From Aurantimicrobium minutum (GTDB lineage Bacteria; Actinomycetota; Actinomycetes; Actinomycetales; Microbacteriaceae), in contig NZ_JARXVT010000001.1 of the NCBI RefSeq assembly GCF_029892845.1, positions 248,001 to 312,000 on the forward strand: 64,000 nt of DNA, in the 5' to 3' direction. Shown here piece by piece: positions 37,508 through 45,694 of this stretch (its first letter is position 1; each line of letters opens with the position of its first letter). The notes under the pieces are model-generated. The model did not search any database. It saw nothing but the letters and a program-made list of their open reading frames with translations, and had not been told where the DNA came from. Position numbers and translations under genes: made by a program.

Positions 37508-37640
37508 CCAGGATCAGTTGGAGCGGTCCATGCCTCCAGGCCGACGCTCAACTTATATCCGCAAGTTCCAACGGAGTTTTGAGTCAAAACTCCTGAGGGA
37601 GGGAACAACAAAACCCGAGCATTTGCTCGGGTTTTGTTGC
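37508..37640 (+). ncRNA. Candidate small RNA or attenuating leader between lacI and iolG
   Basis: From the predicted start near 37508 the transcript would be about 130 bases. It can form a 5' stem (GTT/GAGCG at 37517-37525 with CGCTCAAC at 37545-37552), a perfect ten-base stem (GGAGTTTTGA / TCAAAACTCC, 37573-37593), a purine-rich linker (37594-37605) and a terminator hairpin. It ends about 97 bases before iolG. It could be a free-standing RNA or an attenuator for iolG. No known RNA family was recognised. Confidence 0.45.
37606..37639 (+). terminator. 16-pair terminator hairpin upstream of iolG
   Basis: CAACAAAACCCGAGCA (37606-37621) pairs with TGCTCGGGTTTTGTTG (37624-37639). The T-rich 3' arm and following bases make it terminator-like. 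It sits downstream of no annotated gene on either strand, which is why an RNA gene or attenuator is proposed. Confidence 0.75.
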
Positions 37641-37698
37641 TTAATCCCCTTATCTTTCGCGTGCTCTTGCCTGGGTGGAAACATTAAGACTTTGAGAG

Positions 37699-37715
37699 TA
37701 TGTTGTAACAAACAT
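37699..37715 (+). promoter_or_regulatory. Candidate iolG operator
   Basis: TATGTTGTAACA (37699-37710) shares the form TATGT-NN-TAACA with the iolC upstream region, and ATGTT-N6-AACAT (37700-37715) is a perfect inverted repeat. It is 27 bases before the iolG ATG. Confidence 0.5.
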
Positions 37716-37736
37716 CTTCATGACAGGAACTCAACG

Positions 37737-38735
37737 ATGACTTCTCCCATCCGCATTGGTTTGATTGGCACCGGCCGTATTGGCCAGGTCCACGCAGCAA
37801 CAATTGATCGCTCGAATGATTTTGAGTTGACCTACACGTGTGACACCTTCATTGCGGGTGCAGAGAACATCCAGAGCCTTTATGGTGGCAAGATCACCGA
37901 TGACCCCGAAGTTCTCCTCAACAGTGGGGAAGTGGATGCCATTCTGGTCGCCGCTCCCACTCCGACTCACTTGGGTTTGATTGAGCGTGCTATCGACCTG
38001 GGACTCCACGTTCTGTGCGAGAAGCCCATTGACCTCGACATCGAGCGCGTCGATGCGCTTCGCGAGAAAGCATCCAAAGCCAAAACTCTTATTGCCATCG
38101 GTTTCAACCGTCGTTTCGACCCCGGTTTCAACCAAATCCAAGCCCGTGTTGCTGCAGGCGAAATCGGTACCCTCGAGCAGCTCATCATCATCAGCCGCGA
38201 CCCAGCACCCGCGCCTCAGGAATACATCCATGTCAGTGGCGGTATTTTCCGCGATATGACCATTCACGACTTCGACATGGCCCGTTTCTTCGTCCCCAAC
38301 ATTGTTGAGGTCAGTGCAACGGGCACGAACGCCTTCTGCGACTACATCGCTGAAGAAGGCGACTACGACAGCGTTGCCGTTACGCTTCGTGGGGCTAACA
38401 ACGAGCTGGTCACTATTGTGAACTCACGTCACGCATCCTTCGGCTATGACCAGCGTCTTGAAGCTTTCGGAAGCCTCGGCATGCTCACGGCTTCCAACCT
38501 CACCCCCACCTCAGTTCAACTTCACACAGCAGAGGCCGTTGAGGTGCGCGAGCCCTACTTCAACTTCTTCCTGGAGCGTTATGCGTTGAGCTACCAGAAC
38601 GAGTTAGCAGACTTCGCCACCAGCATTCGTTCAGGTAAGGCCATTAACCCGAACTATGAAGACGGCCGCGCCGCTCTCGTGCTGGCTAACGCTGCTCTGG
38701 AATCAGCTCAGACAGGTAAAGCAGTCAAGCTCTAA
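37737..38735 (+). CDS. iolG: Inositol 2-dehydrogenase
   Basis: A 332-residue Gfo/Idh/MocA dehydrogenase: RIGLIGTGRIGQVHA for NAD binding, HVLCEKPIDLD (EKP motif, about residue 96), and GGIFRDMTIHDFDMARFF with the catalytic Asp/His. Length and motifs fit IolG, which oxidises myo-inositol to scyllo-inosose. ATG 37737 has AGGA upstream. The frame is open for 98 codons further upstream, but that stretch contains a terminator and is not coding. Convergent with the next gene, one base apart. Confidence 0.88.
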   Translation: MTSPIRIGLIGTGRIGQVHAATIDRSNDFELTYTCDTFIAGAENIQSLYGGKITDDPEVLLNSGEVDAILVAAPTPTHLGLIERAIDLGLHVLCEKPIDLDIERVDALREKASKAKTLIAIGFNRRFDPGFNQIQARVAAGEIGTLEQLIIISRDPAPAPQEYIHVSGGIFRDMTIHDFDMARFFVPNIVEVSATGTNAFCDYIAEEGDYDSVAVTLRGANNELVTIVNSRHASFGYDQRLEAFGSLGMLTASNLTPTSVQLHTAEAVEVREPYFNFFLERYALSYQNELADFATSIRSGKAINPNYEDGRAALVLANAALESAQTGKAVKL

Positions 38736-38736
38736 A

Positions 38737-39513
38737 TCACGCGAAGAAATCAGCGAAAGCATCGAGGGCCGCGTCAGAATCTCCTGACGACCAGCCCTCG
38801 AGGCCGACAACGCCGGTGTAGCCCAGAGCCTTGAGTTCTGCAGCTATGCGGCGGTAGTTGATTTCGCCTGTGCCAGGTTCGCAACGTCCAGGAACGTCTG
38901 CGACCTGGATTTCCCCGATCAGGGGGAATGCTCTCCGCACGAGCTCGACGAGATTACCTTCGCCAATTTGAGCGTGATACAGATCAAGGTTCAATGCCAA
39001 GTGGGGGCTGTTCACTGCTTCGACTAAGGCAATGGTGTCTTCAGCTCGAGCGAATGGTGTCCCGGGGTGATCCACAGCAAGGTTGAGGTTTTCAAGGGTG
39101 AACTGCTTGCCGTGCTTCTCGCCAAGTTCTGCCAACTTGGCCAAGGTGTCACGAGCGGTTGACCATTCAGCCGCAGTCACACTTTCACGCTTGCGAATAC
39201 TTTGTCCATTGGAATCAAGACCGGTGCCATGGAGATTCAGGCGAGGCGCGTCAATGATGGTCGATGCCTCCAGCGACAGCAATGCTGTCTCCAGGAGACG
39301 AGCGATGCCATCCTCTTCGAGAAGGTCGCCCTCGATATAGCCCGTCATGCTGGAGAACGTGGCTCCCGTCGCGGCAAGCGCGGGGAGGTCCTTGGTGGTC
39401 CAATCCCAGATCTCTACTTCAAAACCACGGTTGTGGATGTGCTGCACGCGCTCATCAAAGGGAAGCTCGGTGAAGAGCATTTCGGCAGAGGCAGCGAGGC
39501 GGTAGCTCGTCAT
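38737..39513 (-). CDS. Hydroxypyruvate isomerase-like TIM-barrel protein
   Basis: A 258-residue xylose-isomerase-like barrel of the Hyi group (RLAASAEMLFTELPFDERV; FTLENLNLAVDHPGTPF; IGEIQVADVPGRCEPGTGEINY). The VADVPGR-x-EPGTGEI element is typical of hydroxypyruvate isomerase and OtnI. The true substrate here is unknown. It is 19 bases downstream of the Gfo/Idh gene at 39533-40558 and probably forms an operon with it. Confidence 0.8.
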   Translation of the reverse strand: MTSYRLAASAEMLFTELPFDERVQHIHNRGFEVEIWDWTTKDLPALAATGATFSSMTGYIEGDLLEEDGIARLLETALLSLEASTIIDAPRLNLHGTGLDSNGQSIRKRESVTAAEWSTARDTLAKLAELGEKHGKQFTLENLNLAVDHPGTPFARAEDTIALVEAVNSPHLALNLDLYHAQIGEGNLVELVRRAFPLIGEIQVADVPGRCEPGTGEINYRRIAAELKALGYTGVVGLEGWSSGDSDAALDAFADFFA

Positions 39514-39532
39514 AACAGGTCCTTAGAAGTAT

Positions 39533-40558
39533 TTAGTGAGGGTTAGCGCCAATGATGTCGATGATTTCTTCTGCAACAGCGATGTTGGTGACGACGTCAT
39601 CGTGGGTGTGGAGCGGAGATTCAAGGAAACCTTCACCCACGTACTGTGCGAAGTAGTTCACCTGGTAACACAGGCCTTGGTGGCCCACGATGCCGGTGTT
39701 GTCAGTCCATGTCACTCCGGTGTCGTTGAACTCAGTGTTGAGCAGAGTAATAGAAGAGGGAACAACGAAGGGAGTACCGAAGTTCAATGCGCCCTTGGAG
39801 CCTGATACAGCGCCGGTATGGGGGAGCGCTGTGCGGCCAGAGACAATGAAGTTGGTGCGCGCTGGAGTGTCGTCGTAACTCATCAACACATGCGCTTCTT
39901 CTTCGATGAGGTCTTCGCGCACAACGCCAAACGCCGTGATGTTCGTGGGGTTCCCGAGGAACATCTGGGCAAAAGCGATGGGGTAAATGCCCATATCGAA
40001 GACCGGTGAACCGCCGCCTTTAGTCCACATTCTTTCGAGGTGACGATTGTCCTGACAGAAAGTGGCTACCAATAAATCAAGCTCTCCAAGAGCACCATCG
40101 GCAAGTAGCTGACGTGCGATGTCGAACTGGGGGAGGTACCTGGTCCACATGGCTTCCATGGCAAAAACACCTGCCGCTGTGGACGCCTCAAAGATTGCTG
40201 CCGCATCTCTGGAGTTCATAGTGGTGGGCTTCTCAATGAGGACGTGCTTGCCTGCGGCAATAGCAAGTAATGCGTGTTCCTTGTGGTCAGAAGGATACGA
40301 GGCGATGTAGATCGCATCAATGTCTGCTTGACCAACGAGTTCGTCGTAGGTGTTATAAGCGCGCTGTACGCCCAGATCGTGGGCGAATTCTTCAGCTTTA
40401 CCCGGGGTGCGCGAGGCAACAGCGACAATCTGCTGTGACGTGTTGGTGAGGACAGTTCCTGCCCAGGTGCGAGCAATCCCACCTGCTCCCAAGATTCCCC
40501 AGCGCAGGCTGGGCACGGAGGTGGGGTCGATGATGTTGGGCTGGGGGAGAACGCTCAT
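39533..40558 (-). CDS. Gfo/Idh/MocA family dehydrogenase
   Basis: A 341-residue oxidoreductase with WGILGAGGIARTWAGTV for dinucleotide binding, HVLIEKPTTMNSRDA (EKP) and EAMWTRYLPQ, a pattern close to trans-dihydrodiol dehydrogenase-like and glucose-fructose oxidoreductase-like members. Substrate unknown; paired with a TIM-barrel isomerase. Confidence 0.78.
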   Translation of the reverse strand: MSVLPQPNIIDPTSVPSLRWGILGAGGIARTWAGTVLTNTSQQIVAVASRTPGKAEEFAHDLGVQRAYNTYDELVGQADIDAIYIASYPSDHKEHALLAIAAGKHVLIEKPTTMNSRDAAAIFEASTAAGVFAMEAMWTRYLPQFDIARQLLADGALGELDLLVATFCQDNRHLERMWTKGGGSPVFDMGIYPIAFAQMFLGNPTNITAFGVVREDLIEEEAHVLMSYDDTPARTNFIVSGRTALPHTGAVSGSKGALNFGTPFVVPSSITLLNTEFNDTGVTWTDNTGIVGHQGLCYQVNYFAQYVGEGFLESPLHTHDDVVTNIAVAEEIIDIIGANPH

Positions 40559-40700
40559 GAGAATTAGCCTAGTGAACAGGTAAGGACATTAGAACAAATT
40601 TCTCAACAGTGATTACTATGTAAACAAGCTCCGGCAATTGCACGAGGTCAATGAAGACACCCTGTCCACATTCCTGATTGCCTTTTTTCAAGGACATCTC
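40559..40700. promoter_or_regulatory. Divergent promoter region of two Gfo/Idh genes
   Basis: Between the divergent starts at 40558 and 40701. TTAC-TAT-GTAA (40613-40623) is an inverted repeat and its TATGTAAACA resembles the TATGT-NN-TAACA iol motif without the two middle bases. A ribosome binding site (AAGGACA) precedes the ATG at 40701. No gene is seen in the gap. Confidence 0.4.
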
Positions 40701-41912
40701 ATGACAACATCACAGCGTCTCGGCGTAGGACTTATCTCTGTTGGCTGGATGGGCAAGGTACATACGCGCGCGTATCAAGCACTTCCTGTGTTCTATCCCG
40801 AGCTGGGTATTAAGCCTGAGCTCGTCATTGCAGCAGATCCTGTGCCAGACCGCCAAGATTACGCTCGTGATGTGCTCGGCTTCGCTGAGGCTACCGGTGA
40901 TTATCACGAGGTGCTTGCTCGCACTGACGTGGATGTTGTCTCCATTTGTGCGCCCAACTTCCTGCACGCAGAGATTGGCATCGCGGCAGCAAAGGCTGGT
41001 AAGTCATTCTGGATCGAAAAGCCTGTGGGTCGTCATGCCGCAGACACTGAATCTGTTGAAGCGGCAGTCCAGGAAACTGGCGTAACCACATCTATCGGGT
41101 TCAACTACCGGCATGCCCCTGCGTTGGAGTATGCCAAGCAGATCATTGCTTCCGGAGAACTCGGTCGAATTACAAACTTCCGTGGCACATTCTTTGCCGA
41201 CTACTCTTCTGACCCCCGCGGAGCTCTATCGTGGCGCTTTATCAAAGAGATGGCGGGTAGTGGTGTTTCCGGAGACCTCGTAGGGCACTTGGTTGATCTC
41301 GTTCACTACATCTTGGGCCCCATCGATCGGGTCAGTGCTGCTACGTCAACGGTGCACCCCCAGCGCCCCATCCCAGCACCGGGTGGGGGTACCCACTTTG
41401 ACCTCGTTGAAGGGGGAGAACTCGGCGACGTGGAGAATGAAGACTACGTTGCCATGCTGGTTCAGCTCCGTACAGACGCAGTTGCCTCTGGTGCGCTGGG
41501 CACTTTGGAAGCTTCACGAGTGACCGTTGGAAAGCGTGCGTCCTATGACCTAGAAATCTATGGCACTAACGGATCGCTCAAGTGGGACTTTGAACGTCTG
41601 AACGAACTCGAGCTTGCTATCGGGGGAGACCCTGTCCGAGTTGGCTACCAGCGCATCATGGCAGGGCCCTCGTTTGGTGACTTTGGACATTTCCAGCCAG
41701 GTGCAGGGACATCGATGGGCTTTGACGATCTCAAAATCATTGAAGCTAAGAAGTTTGTTCAAAGCTATCTCGGGCGTGAACATCTCAATTCGAACATCCA
41801 CGATGCTGTAGCTGCTTCACGTGTTGTGGACGCTGCTTTGGCTTCTGCCGAAGACGAGCGCTGGCACAAGGTTGCACCTGTTTCTGGATCCACTGCTGCG
41901 GTGTCAAAGTAA
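40701..41912 (+). CDS. Gfo/Idh/MocA dehydrogenase, unknown sugar/polyol substrate
   Basis: A 403-residue dehydrogenase: GVGLISVGWMGKVHTRAY, SFWIEKPVGRHAADT, and FFADYSSDPRGALSWRF followed by GDLVGHLVDLVHYILG with the catalytic Asp/His. The D-W/Y-SSDP-x-ALSWRF element also occurs in levoglucosan-type and 3-keto-sugar dehydrogenases of the family, so a sugar rather than inositol is possible. ATG 40701 is preferred to an upstream ATG (40638) because of the ribosome binding site and conserved N-terminus. Confidence 0.75.
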   Translation: MTTSQRLGVGLISVGWMGKVHTRAYQALPVFYPELGIKPELVIAADPVPDRQDYARDVLGFAEATGDYHEVLARTDVDVVSICAPNFLHAEIGIAAAKAGKSFWIEKPVGRHAADTESVEAAVQETGVTTSIGFNYRHAPALEYAKQIIASGELGRITNFRGTFFADYSSDPRGALSWRFIKEMAGSGVSGDLVGHLVDLVHYILGPIDRVSAATSTVHPQRPIPAPGGGTHFDLVEGGELGDVENEDYVAMLVQLRTDAVASGALGTLEASRVTVGKRASYDLEIYGTNGSLKWDFERLNELELAIGGDPVRVGYQRIMAGPSFGDFGHFQPGAGTSMGFDDLKIIEAKKFVQSYLGREHLNSNIHDAVAASRVVDAALASAEDERWHKVAPVSGSTAAVSK

Positions 41913-41979
41913 CAATTCAGCAAACAAAGTCGGACAACTTAACATTTTCTGTTTCAGAAAGAGCAATCACAATTGCAGT

Positions 41980-42050
41980 GATTTCAGTCGAAAATCCTTG
42001 TTAATTCAACGATTTCTGTCGAAATCTGAATTCAAAATGCCGAAATTTCG
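41980..42050 (+). promoter_or_regulatory. Cluster of GAAA/TTTC palindromes upstream of a Gfo/Idh gene
   Basis: GATTTC-AGTC-GAAAATC (41980-41996), GATTTC-TGTC-GAAATC (42011-42026, perfect) and CGAAATTTCG (42041-42050, perfect) are three related dyads; the first two start 31 bases apart, about three helical turns. They lie upstream of the promoter at 42121-42149 within the otherwise gene-free 41913-42213. Multiple operators for one repressor or activator are likely. Confidence 0.5.
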
Positions 42051-42120
42051 TACGCACTTGACATTGTGACTTTGTAAGGACAAAATAACAATACGATAAA
42101 CAACGGGTCGAAATTCATTT

Positions 42121-42149
42121 TTGACTGGTAGTTTTTGGAGCGTTCTAAT
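42121..42149 (+). promoter_or_regulatory. Sigma-70-type promoter
   Basis: TTGACT (42121-42126) and TCTAAT (42144-42149) are 17 bases apart, each matching five of six consensus bases. Transcription would start near 42156, leaving a leader of about 58 bases with ribosome binding site AAAGGAGA before the ATG at 42214. Confidence 0.65.
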
Positions 42150-42213
42150 ATTCGATCTTTTTCAGGAAGATCAGCTCATAACTCAGAGCACAAATCAAAG
42201 GAGATTTAGTCAG

Positions 42214-43419
42214 ATGACAATCGGTGTCGCAGTAATCGGTGCAGGAATGGCAGGACGTGCTCACGCAGCCGCTTACCGTGCAGCAACTTCTCTTTACGGT
42301 TCAGACCTTCCTGAAATCAAGCTTGTCTCCATCGGTGATGTAAACCCCACCTTTGGCAAGATGGCTGCAGACCGCTTCGGTTACGAGCGCACTGACACTG
42401 ACTGGCGTGCCATTGCAGATGACCCCAACATCAACGCTGTGAGCGTTGTTGTGGCAAACCACCTGCACCGCGAAATCGTTGAAGGTCTCCTCGACGCGGG
42501 CAAGCACGTTCTGTGTGAGAAGCCATTGAGTGACACCCTCGAAGACGCCCAGGCCATGATCGCTGCTGCAAACCGCGCATCGACCACCGCACGTGTTGGT
42601 CTCACCTTCCTGCGCAACCCTGCAATCGCAGCTATCCGCAACCTGATCCAGTCCGGCAAGCTCGGCAAGGTCCTCCACTTCAGTGGCCAGTACTGGGCTG
42701 ACTACTCCTCAGACCCCAACGCACCTATCTCATGGCGCTATAAGGGTGCTCAGGGAACTGGTGCACTCGCTGACGTCGGAAGCCACATCTCCTACGTCTC
42801 CGAATTCATCGTAGGCAAGCCCTTCAAGGCAGTTTCCGGTGCACGTTTCGTCACCTCCATCACCGAGCGCCCCGTCGCAACTGGTGCAGTCATGGGTCAC
42901 GGCCTCGCAGCTGTGACCGGTGAGATGGATGCAGTCGAAAACGATGACTACGCAGGCTTCTCCGTCGACTTTGGTGGCGTACCCGGTGTAATCGAGGTTT
43001 CTCGTGTTGCTGCTGGTCACCCCACCAGCCTCAAGTTCGAGGTTTTCTGCGAAAAGGGCGCTGCAGTTTTCGACCAGCGTCGTAATGGTGAGTTCCAGCT
43101 CATGTTCAACGAAGGCCCCTACGGCGAGCGCGGTTACCGCACAGTCCAGGTTGGTCCTGATCACCCCTACATCGCTGGCGGTGTCCCCGTTGACGCTCCC
43201 GGTGTTGGTGTTGGCCAGAACGATCAGTTCTTCTTCCAGAACCGCGCATTCCTTCAGGAAGTTGCTGGCTTGCCTTCGACTCCTGCTCTGCCTTACTGCC
43301 CCAGCTTCGAAGATGGCCTCCACAACATGGAAGTTATTGGCTCGGTCATTGAGTCCTACAACCTTAATGGTTCGTCAGTAGACGTTCCAGCGGCTGACCC
43401 CTCCTACCTGCACTACTAA
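42214..43419 (+). CDS. Gfo/Idh/MocA dehydrogenase next to the ABC importer
   Basis: A 401-residue dehydrogenase with GVAVIGAGMAGRAHAAAYRA, HVLCEKPLSDTLEDA and YWADYSSDPNAPISWRYKGAQGTGALADVGSHISYVSEF. It is similar in layout to the protein at 40701 and probably oxidises a sugar or cyclitol. ATG 42214 follows AAAGGAGA; the frame continues upstream to a TTG at 42121, which is the -35 box. Fifteen bases before the next gene. Confidence 0.78.
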   Translation: MTIGVAVIGAGMAGRAHAAAYRAATSLYGSDLPEIKLVSIGDVNPTFGKMAADRFGYERTDTDWRAIADDPNINAVSVVVANHLHREIVEGLLDAGKHVLCEKPLSDTLEDAQAMIAAANRASTTARVGLTFLRNPAIAAIRNLIQSGKLGKVLHFSGQYWADYSSDPNAPISWRYKGAQGTGALADVGSHISYVSEFIVGKPFKAVSGARFVTSITERPVATGAVMGHGLAAVTGEMDAVENDDYAGFSVDFGGVPGVIEVSRVAAGHPTSLKFEVFCEKGAAVFDQRRNGEFQLMFNEGPYGERGYRTVQVGPDHPYIAGGVPVDAPGVGVGQNDQFFFQNRAFLQEVAGLPSTPALPYCPSFEDGLHNMEVIGSVIESYNLNGSSVDVPAADPSYLHY

Positions 43420-43434
43420 GAAGAGAGAACTACG

Positions 43435-44442
43435 TTGAAACTCGGCGTCTACAACGCGATCCTCCACGATCGCTCACTTCCCGAAGCACTCAAGGTCATC
43501 TCTGACCTCGGTCTCGGAGCAATTGAGATCAACACTGGTGGATTCTTGCCAGCAACTCACGTACCCACTATGGATGACATCCTGGTCAGCGATGCTGCCC
43601 GTGATGATTTCCTGGCTCTGTTCGAAGGCACCGGCGTTGTTATCGGTGGTTTGAACTGCAACGGTAACCCTCTTCACCCCAACGCCGTCATTGGTGACAA
43701 GCACGGTGAAGACGTTAAGCGTTCTATCCGTCTGGCTCACCGTCTCGGCCAGAACCGCGTTGTCACTATGTCGGGTCTTCCCGGCGGTGAAGCAGGTTCC
43801 AAGCACGCGAACTGGATTGTCAACGCTTGGAACTCAGATGCACTTGACGTGCTCGAGTACCAGTGGGGCGTCGCTGGCGCCTACTGGACCGAGGTCGACA
43901 AGCTTGCTCGTGAGCTTGATGTGAAGGTAGCTCTTGAGCTGCACCCACAGAACTTGGTTTTCAACCCCGCAAGCATGCGTGAACTCGTCAAGCGCACTGG
44001 TGTGACCAACATCGGTGTTGAGCTGGACGCTTCTCACCTGTTCTGGCAGCAGATGGATCCCGTAGCTGTTGTTCGCAACCTCGGTCCTCTCGTATTCCAC
44101 TCGGCAGCTAAGGACGTTCGCGTCAACCCCCACGCAGCAATCGAAGGTGTTCTCGACAACAGCTTCCGCCGTTTGGGCGCTGACGAGCCTCGCACCAACC
44201 TGGGTGGCGACGAATGGGCTAACGAATGGCCCAAGCCTGCTGCTTGGGACTTCGTTGCTGTGGGCAAGGGGCACGACGCTCAGTATTGGGCAGAGTTCCT
44301 CAAGGCACTCTACGAAGTTGACCCCAACATGTTCGTGATTATCGAGCACGAAGATACTTCCCTCGGACGCATCGAGGGTCTGGAATTTGCAGCCAAGGTT
44401 CTTCTCGAAGCTGCAGATATCGCCGGTATCAAGCCGGAATAA
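43435..44442 (+). CDS. TIM-barrel sugar phosphate isomerase/epimerase
   Basis: A 335-residue xylose-isomerase-like barrel (KLGVYNAILHDRSLPEALKVISDLGLGAIEINTGGF; VALELHPQNLVFNP; IGVELDASHLFWQQMDP; KDVRVNPHAAI) with acidic/His metal ligands. It starts at TTG 43435, with AGAGAG as ribosome binding site. Substrate unknown; pairing with the preceding dehydrogenase suggests keto-sugar or inosose epimerisation, or elimination. Confidence 0.78.
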   Translation: MKLGVYNAILHDRSLPEALKVISDLGLGAIEINTGGFLPATHVPTMDDILVSDAARDDFLALFEGTGVVIGGLNCNGNPLHPNAVIGDKHGEDVKRSIRLAHRLGQNRVVTMSGLPGGEAGSKHANWIVNAWNSDALDVLEYQWGVAGAYWTEVDKLARELDVKVALELHPQNLVFNPASMRELVKRTGVTNIGVELDASHLFWQQMDPVAVVRNLGPLVFHSAAKDVRVNPHAAIEGVLDNSFRRLGADEPRTNLGGDEWANEWPKPAAWDFVAVGKGHDAQYWAEFLKALYEVDPNMFVIIEHEDTSLGRIEGLEFAAKVLLEAADIAGIKPE

Positions 44443-44561
44443 CTCAACAAAGAATTGACTCGGTACTTGTATCGGGCCAACCTGACAACCAGTACACCAT
44501 TGGTTTTTAGGAGCGTCTCAGTCACCGTGACGGGGAACGCAATCACAAAGAAGGAAAGGAA

Positions 44562-45620
44562 ATGGAAAAGATGATCTCTTCCATCACAGGCGCAAAGAAG
44601 CGTCGCGTGTCGGGCCTTGTTAAGGCTCTTCCAGTAGCAATTGCAGCATCACTGCTGTTCGCTGGCTGTGCAGCTCCTGCAGCTGACGACAGCAGCAGCT
44701 CAAGCGAAACCAAGACTGGTGGAGCAAAGGTTGCTGTTATCGGTGGTATGGCTAGCGATGGCTTCTGGACCACTGTCAAGAACGGTGTAGAGGCTGCTGG
44801 CCTTGCTGTTCAGGGCGCTGGTGGCGAAGTTACCTGGTTGCCTCTCAAGAGCTACGAAAACCTCGGCCCTGACGCAGCTGACCTGGTTCGTAACGCAATC
44901 GGCCTGGGTGTTGACGCAATCGTTATCGCTGACTGGGTTCCTGAGGCTGAAGATCCCGCAATCAAGGATGCAGTTGCAGCCGGTATTGCTGTCTTCATCT
45001 ACAACGCTGGTGGCGTAACCGCTATGGAGAACACTGGTGCACAGATGTACATCGGCTCTGACGAACTCATCGCTGGTACCGCCGGTGGCGAGTACTTCGC
45101 TGAGCAGGGTGCAAAGAACGTTATCTGTGTCAACACCACTCCAGGTTCTGTAAACCAGGAAACCCGTTGCCAGGGTCTTGCTGAAGGTATGGCTGCAAAC
45201 GGTGGCGTAGGAACTCAGCTTCCTCTCCCCGCATCCTCCTTCGGTGACCCTGCTGCAATTGCACAGGCAGTCAAGGGTGCACTTGTTGCAGACCCCACCA
45301 TCGATGGTGTTCTCACCATTGGTGCTCAGGACTCTGACGCAGCTGCATCCGGTATCGAGCAGGCTGGCCAGACCGGCAAGGTCCTCCTCGGCACCTTCGA
45401 CCTCTCGGAGAACGTGCTTGCACGTATCGCTGACGGAACTCAGCTGTTCGGTATTGACCAGCAGCCATTCCTCCAGGGATACATGGCAACCTCGATGGCA
45501 TGGCAGTACGTTCAGTACGGCATCCTGCCAGCTGAGCGCGTCTTCCTGACCGGTCCTGCACTGGTAACCGAAGCAAACATCGCCTCTGTACAGGCTGGTG
45601 TTTCGGCAGGCGCACGCTAG
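44562..45620 (+). CDS. Sugar/cyclitol ABC transporter substrate-binding lipoprotein (RbsB-type)
   Basis: A 352-residue family 4 periplasmic-binding-like protein. KKRR N-terminus, hydrophobic segment and lipobox LFAGC give a lipoprotein signal; a Ser/Asp linker follows. The core (VIGGMASDGFWTTVKNGVEAAG; DAIVIADWVPEAEDPAIKDAVAAGIAVFIYNAGG) belongs with RbsB, FrcB and inositol-binding IbpA. Inositol is the most likely ligand from context. AAGGAAA ribosome binding site. Confidence 0.85.
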   Translation: MEKMISSITGAKKRRVSGLVKALPVAIAASLLFAGCAAPAADDSSSSSETKTGGAKVAVIGGMASDGFWTTVKNGVEAAGLAVQGAGGEVTWLPLKSYENLGPDAADLVRNAIGLGVDAIVIADWVPEAEDPAIKDAVAAGIAVFIYNAGGVTAMENTGAQMYIGSDELIAGTAGGEYFAEQGAKNVICVNTTPGSVNQETRCQGLAEGMAANGGVGTQLPLPASSFGDPAAIAQAVKGALVADPTIDGVLTIGAQDSDAAASGIEQAGQTGKVLLGTFDLSENVLARIADGTQLFGIDQQPFLQGYMATSMAWQYVQYGILPAERVFLTGPALVTEANIASVQAGVSAGAR

Positions 45621-45629
45621 TAATACCCC

Positions 45630-45661
45630 TTGCTACCCCCGGGGAAACCCGGGGGTAGCAA
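45630..45661 (+). repeat. Perfect 14-pair hairpin with GAAA tetraloop after the binding-protein gene
   Basis: TTGCTACCCCCGGG (45630-45643) pairs with CCCGGGGGTAGCAA (45648-45661) around GAAA, an especially stable GNRA loop. No T-run follows. It sits between binding-protein and permease genes, as does the hairpin at 18532-18568. Confidence 0.8.
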
Positions 45662-45694
45662 CCCCAACTTTCACTCTCAAGGACGAGGAAATCT

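Noticed and set aside
37443-37736. A 98-codon open frame directly in front of and in frame with iolG
   Set aside because: It contains a promoter, two hairpins and a terminator, and Gfo/Idh proteins normally begin just before the GxGxxG motif, as at 37737. The open frame is probably chance.
42121-42213. TTG-started N-terminal extension of the Gfo/Idh gene at 42214
   Set aside because: The TTG is the -35 box of a good promoter, and a strong ribosome binding site marks the ATG at 42214.
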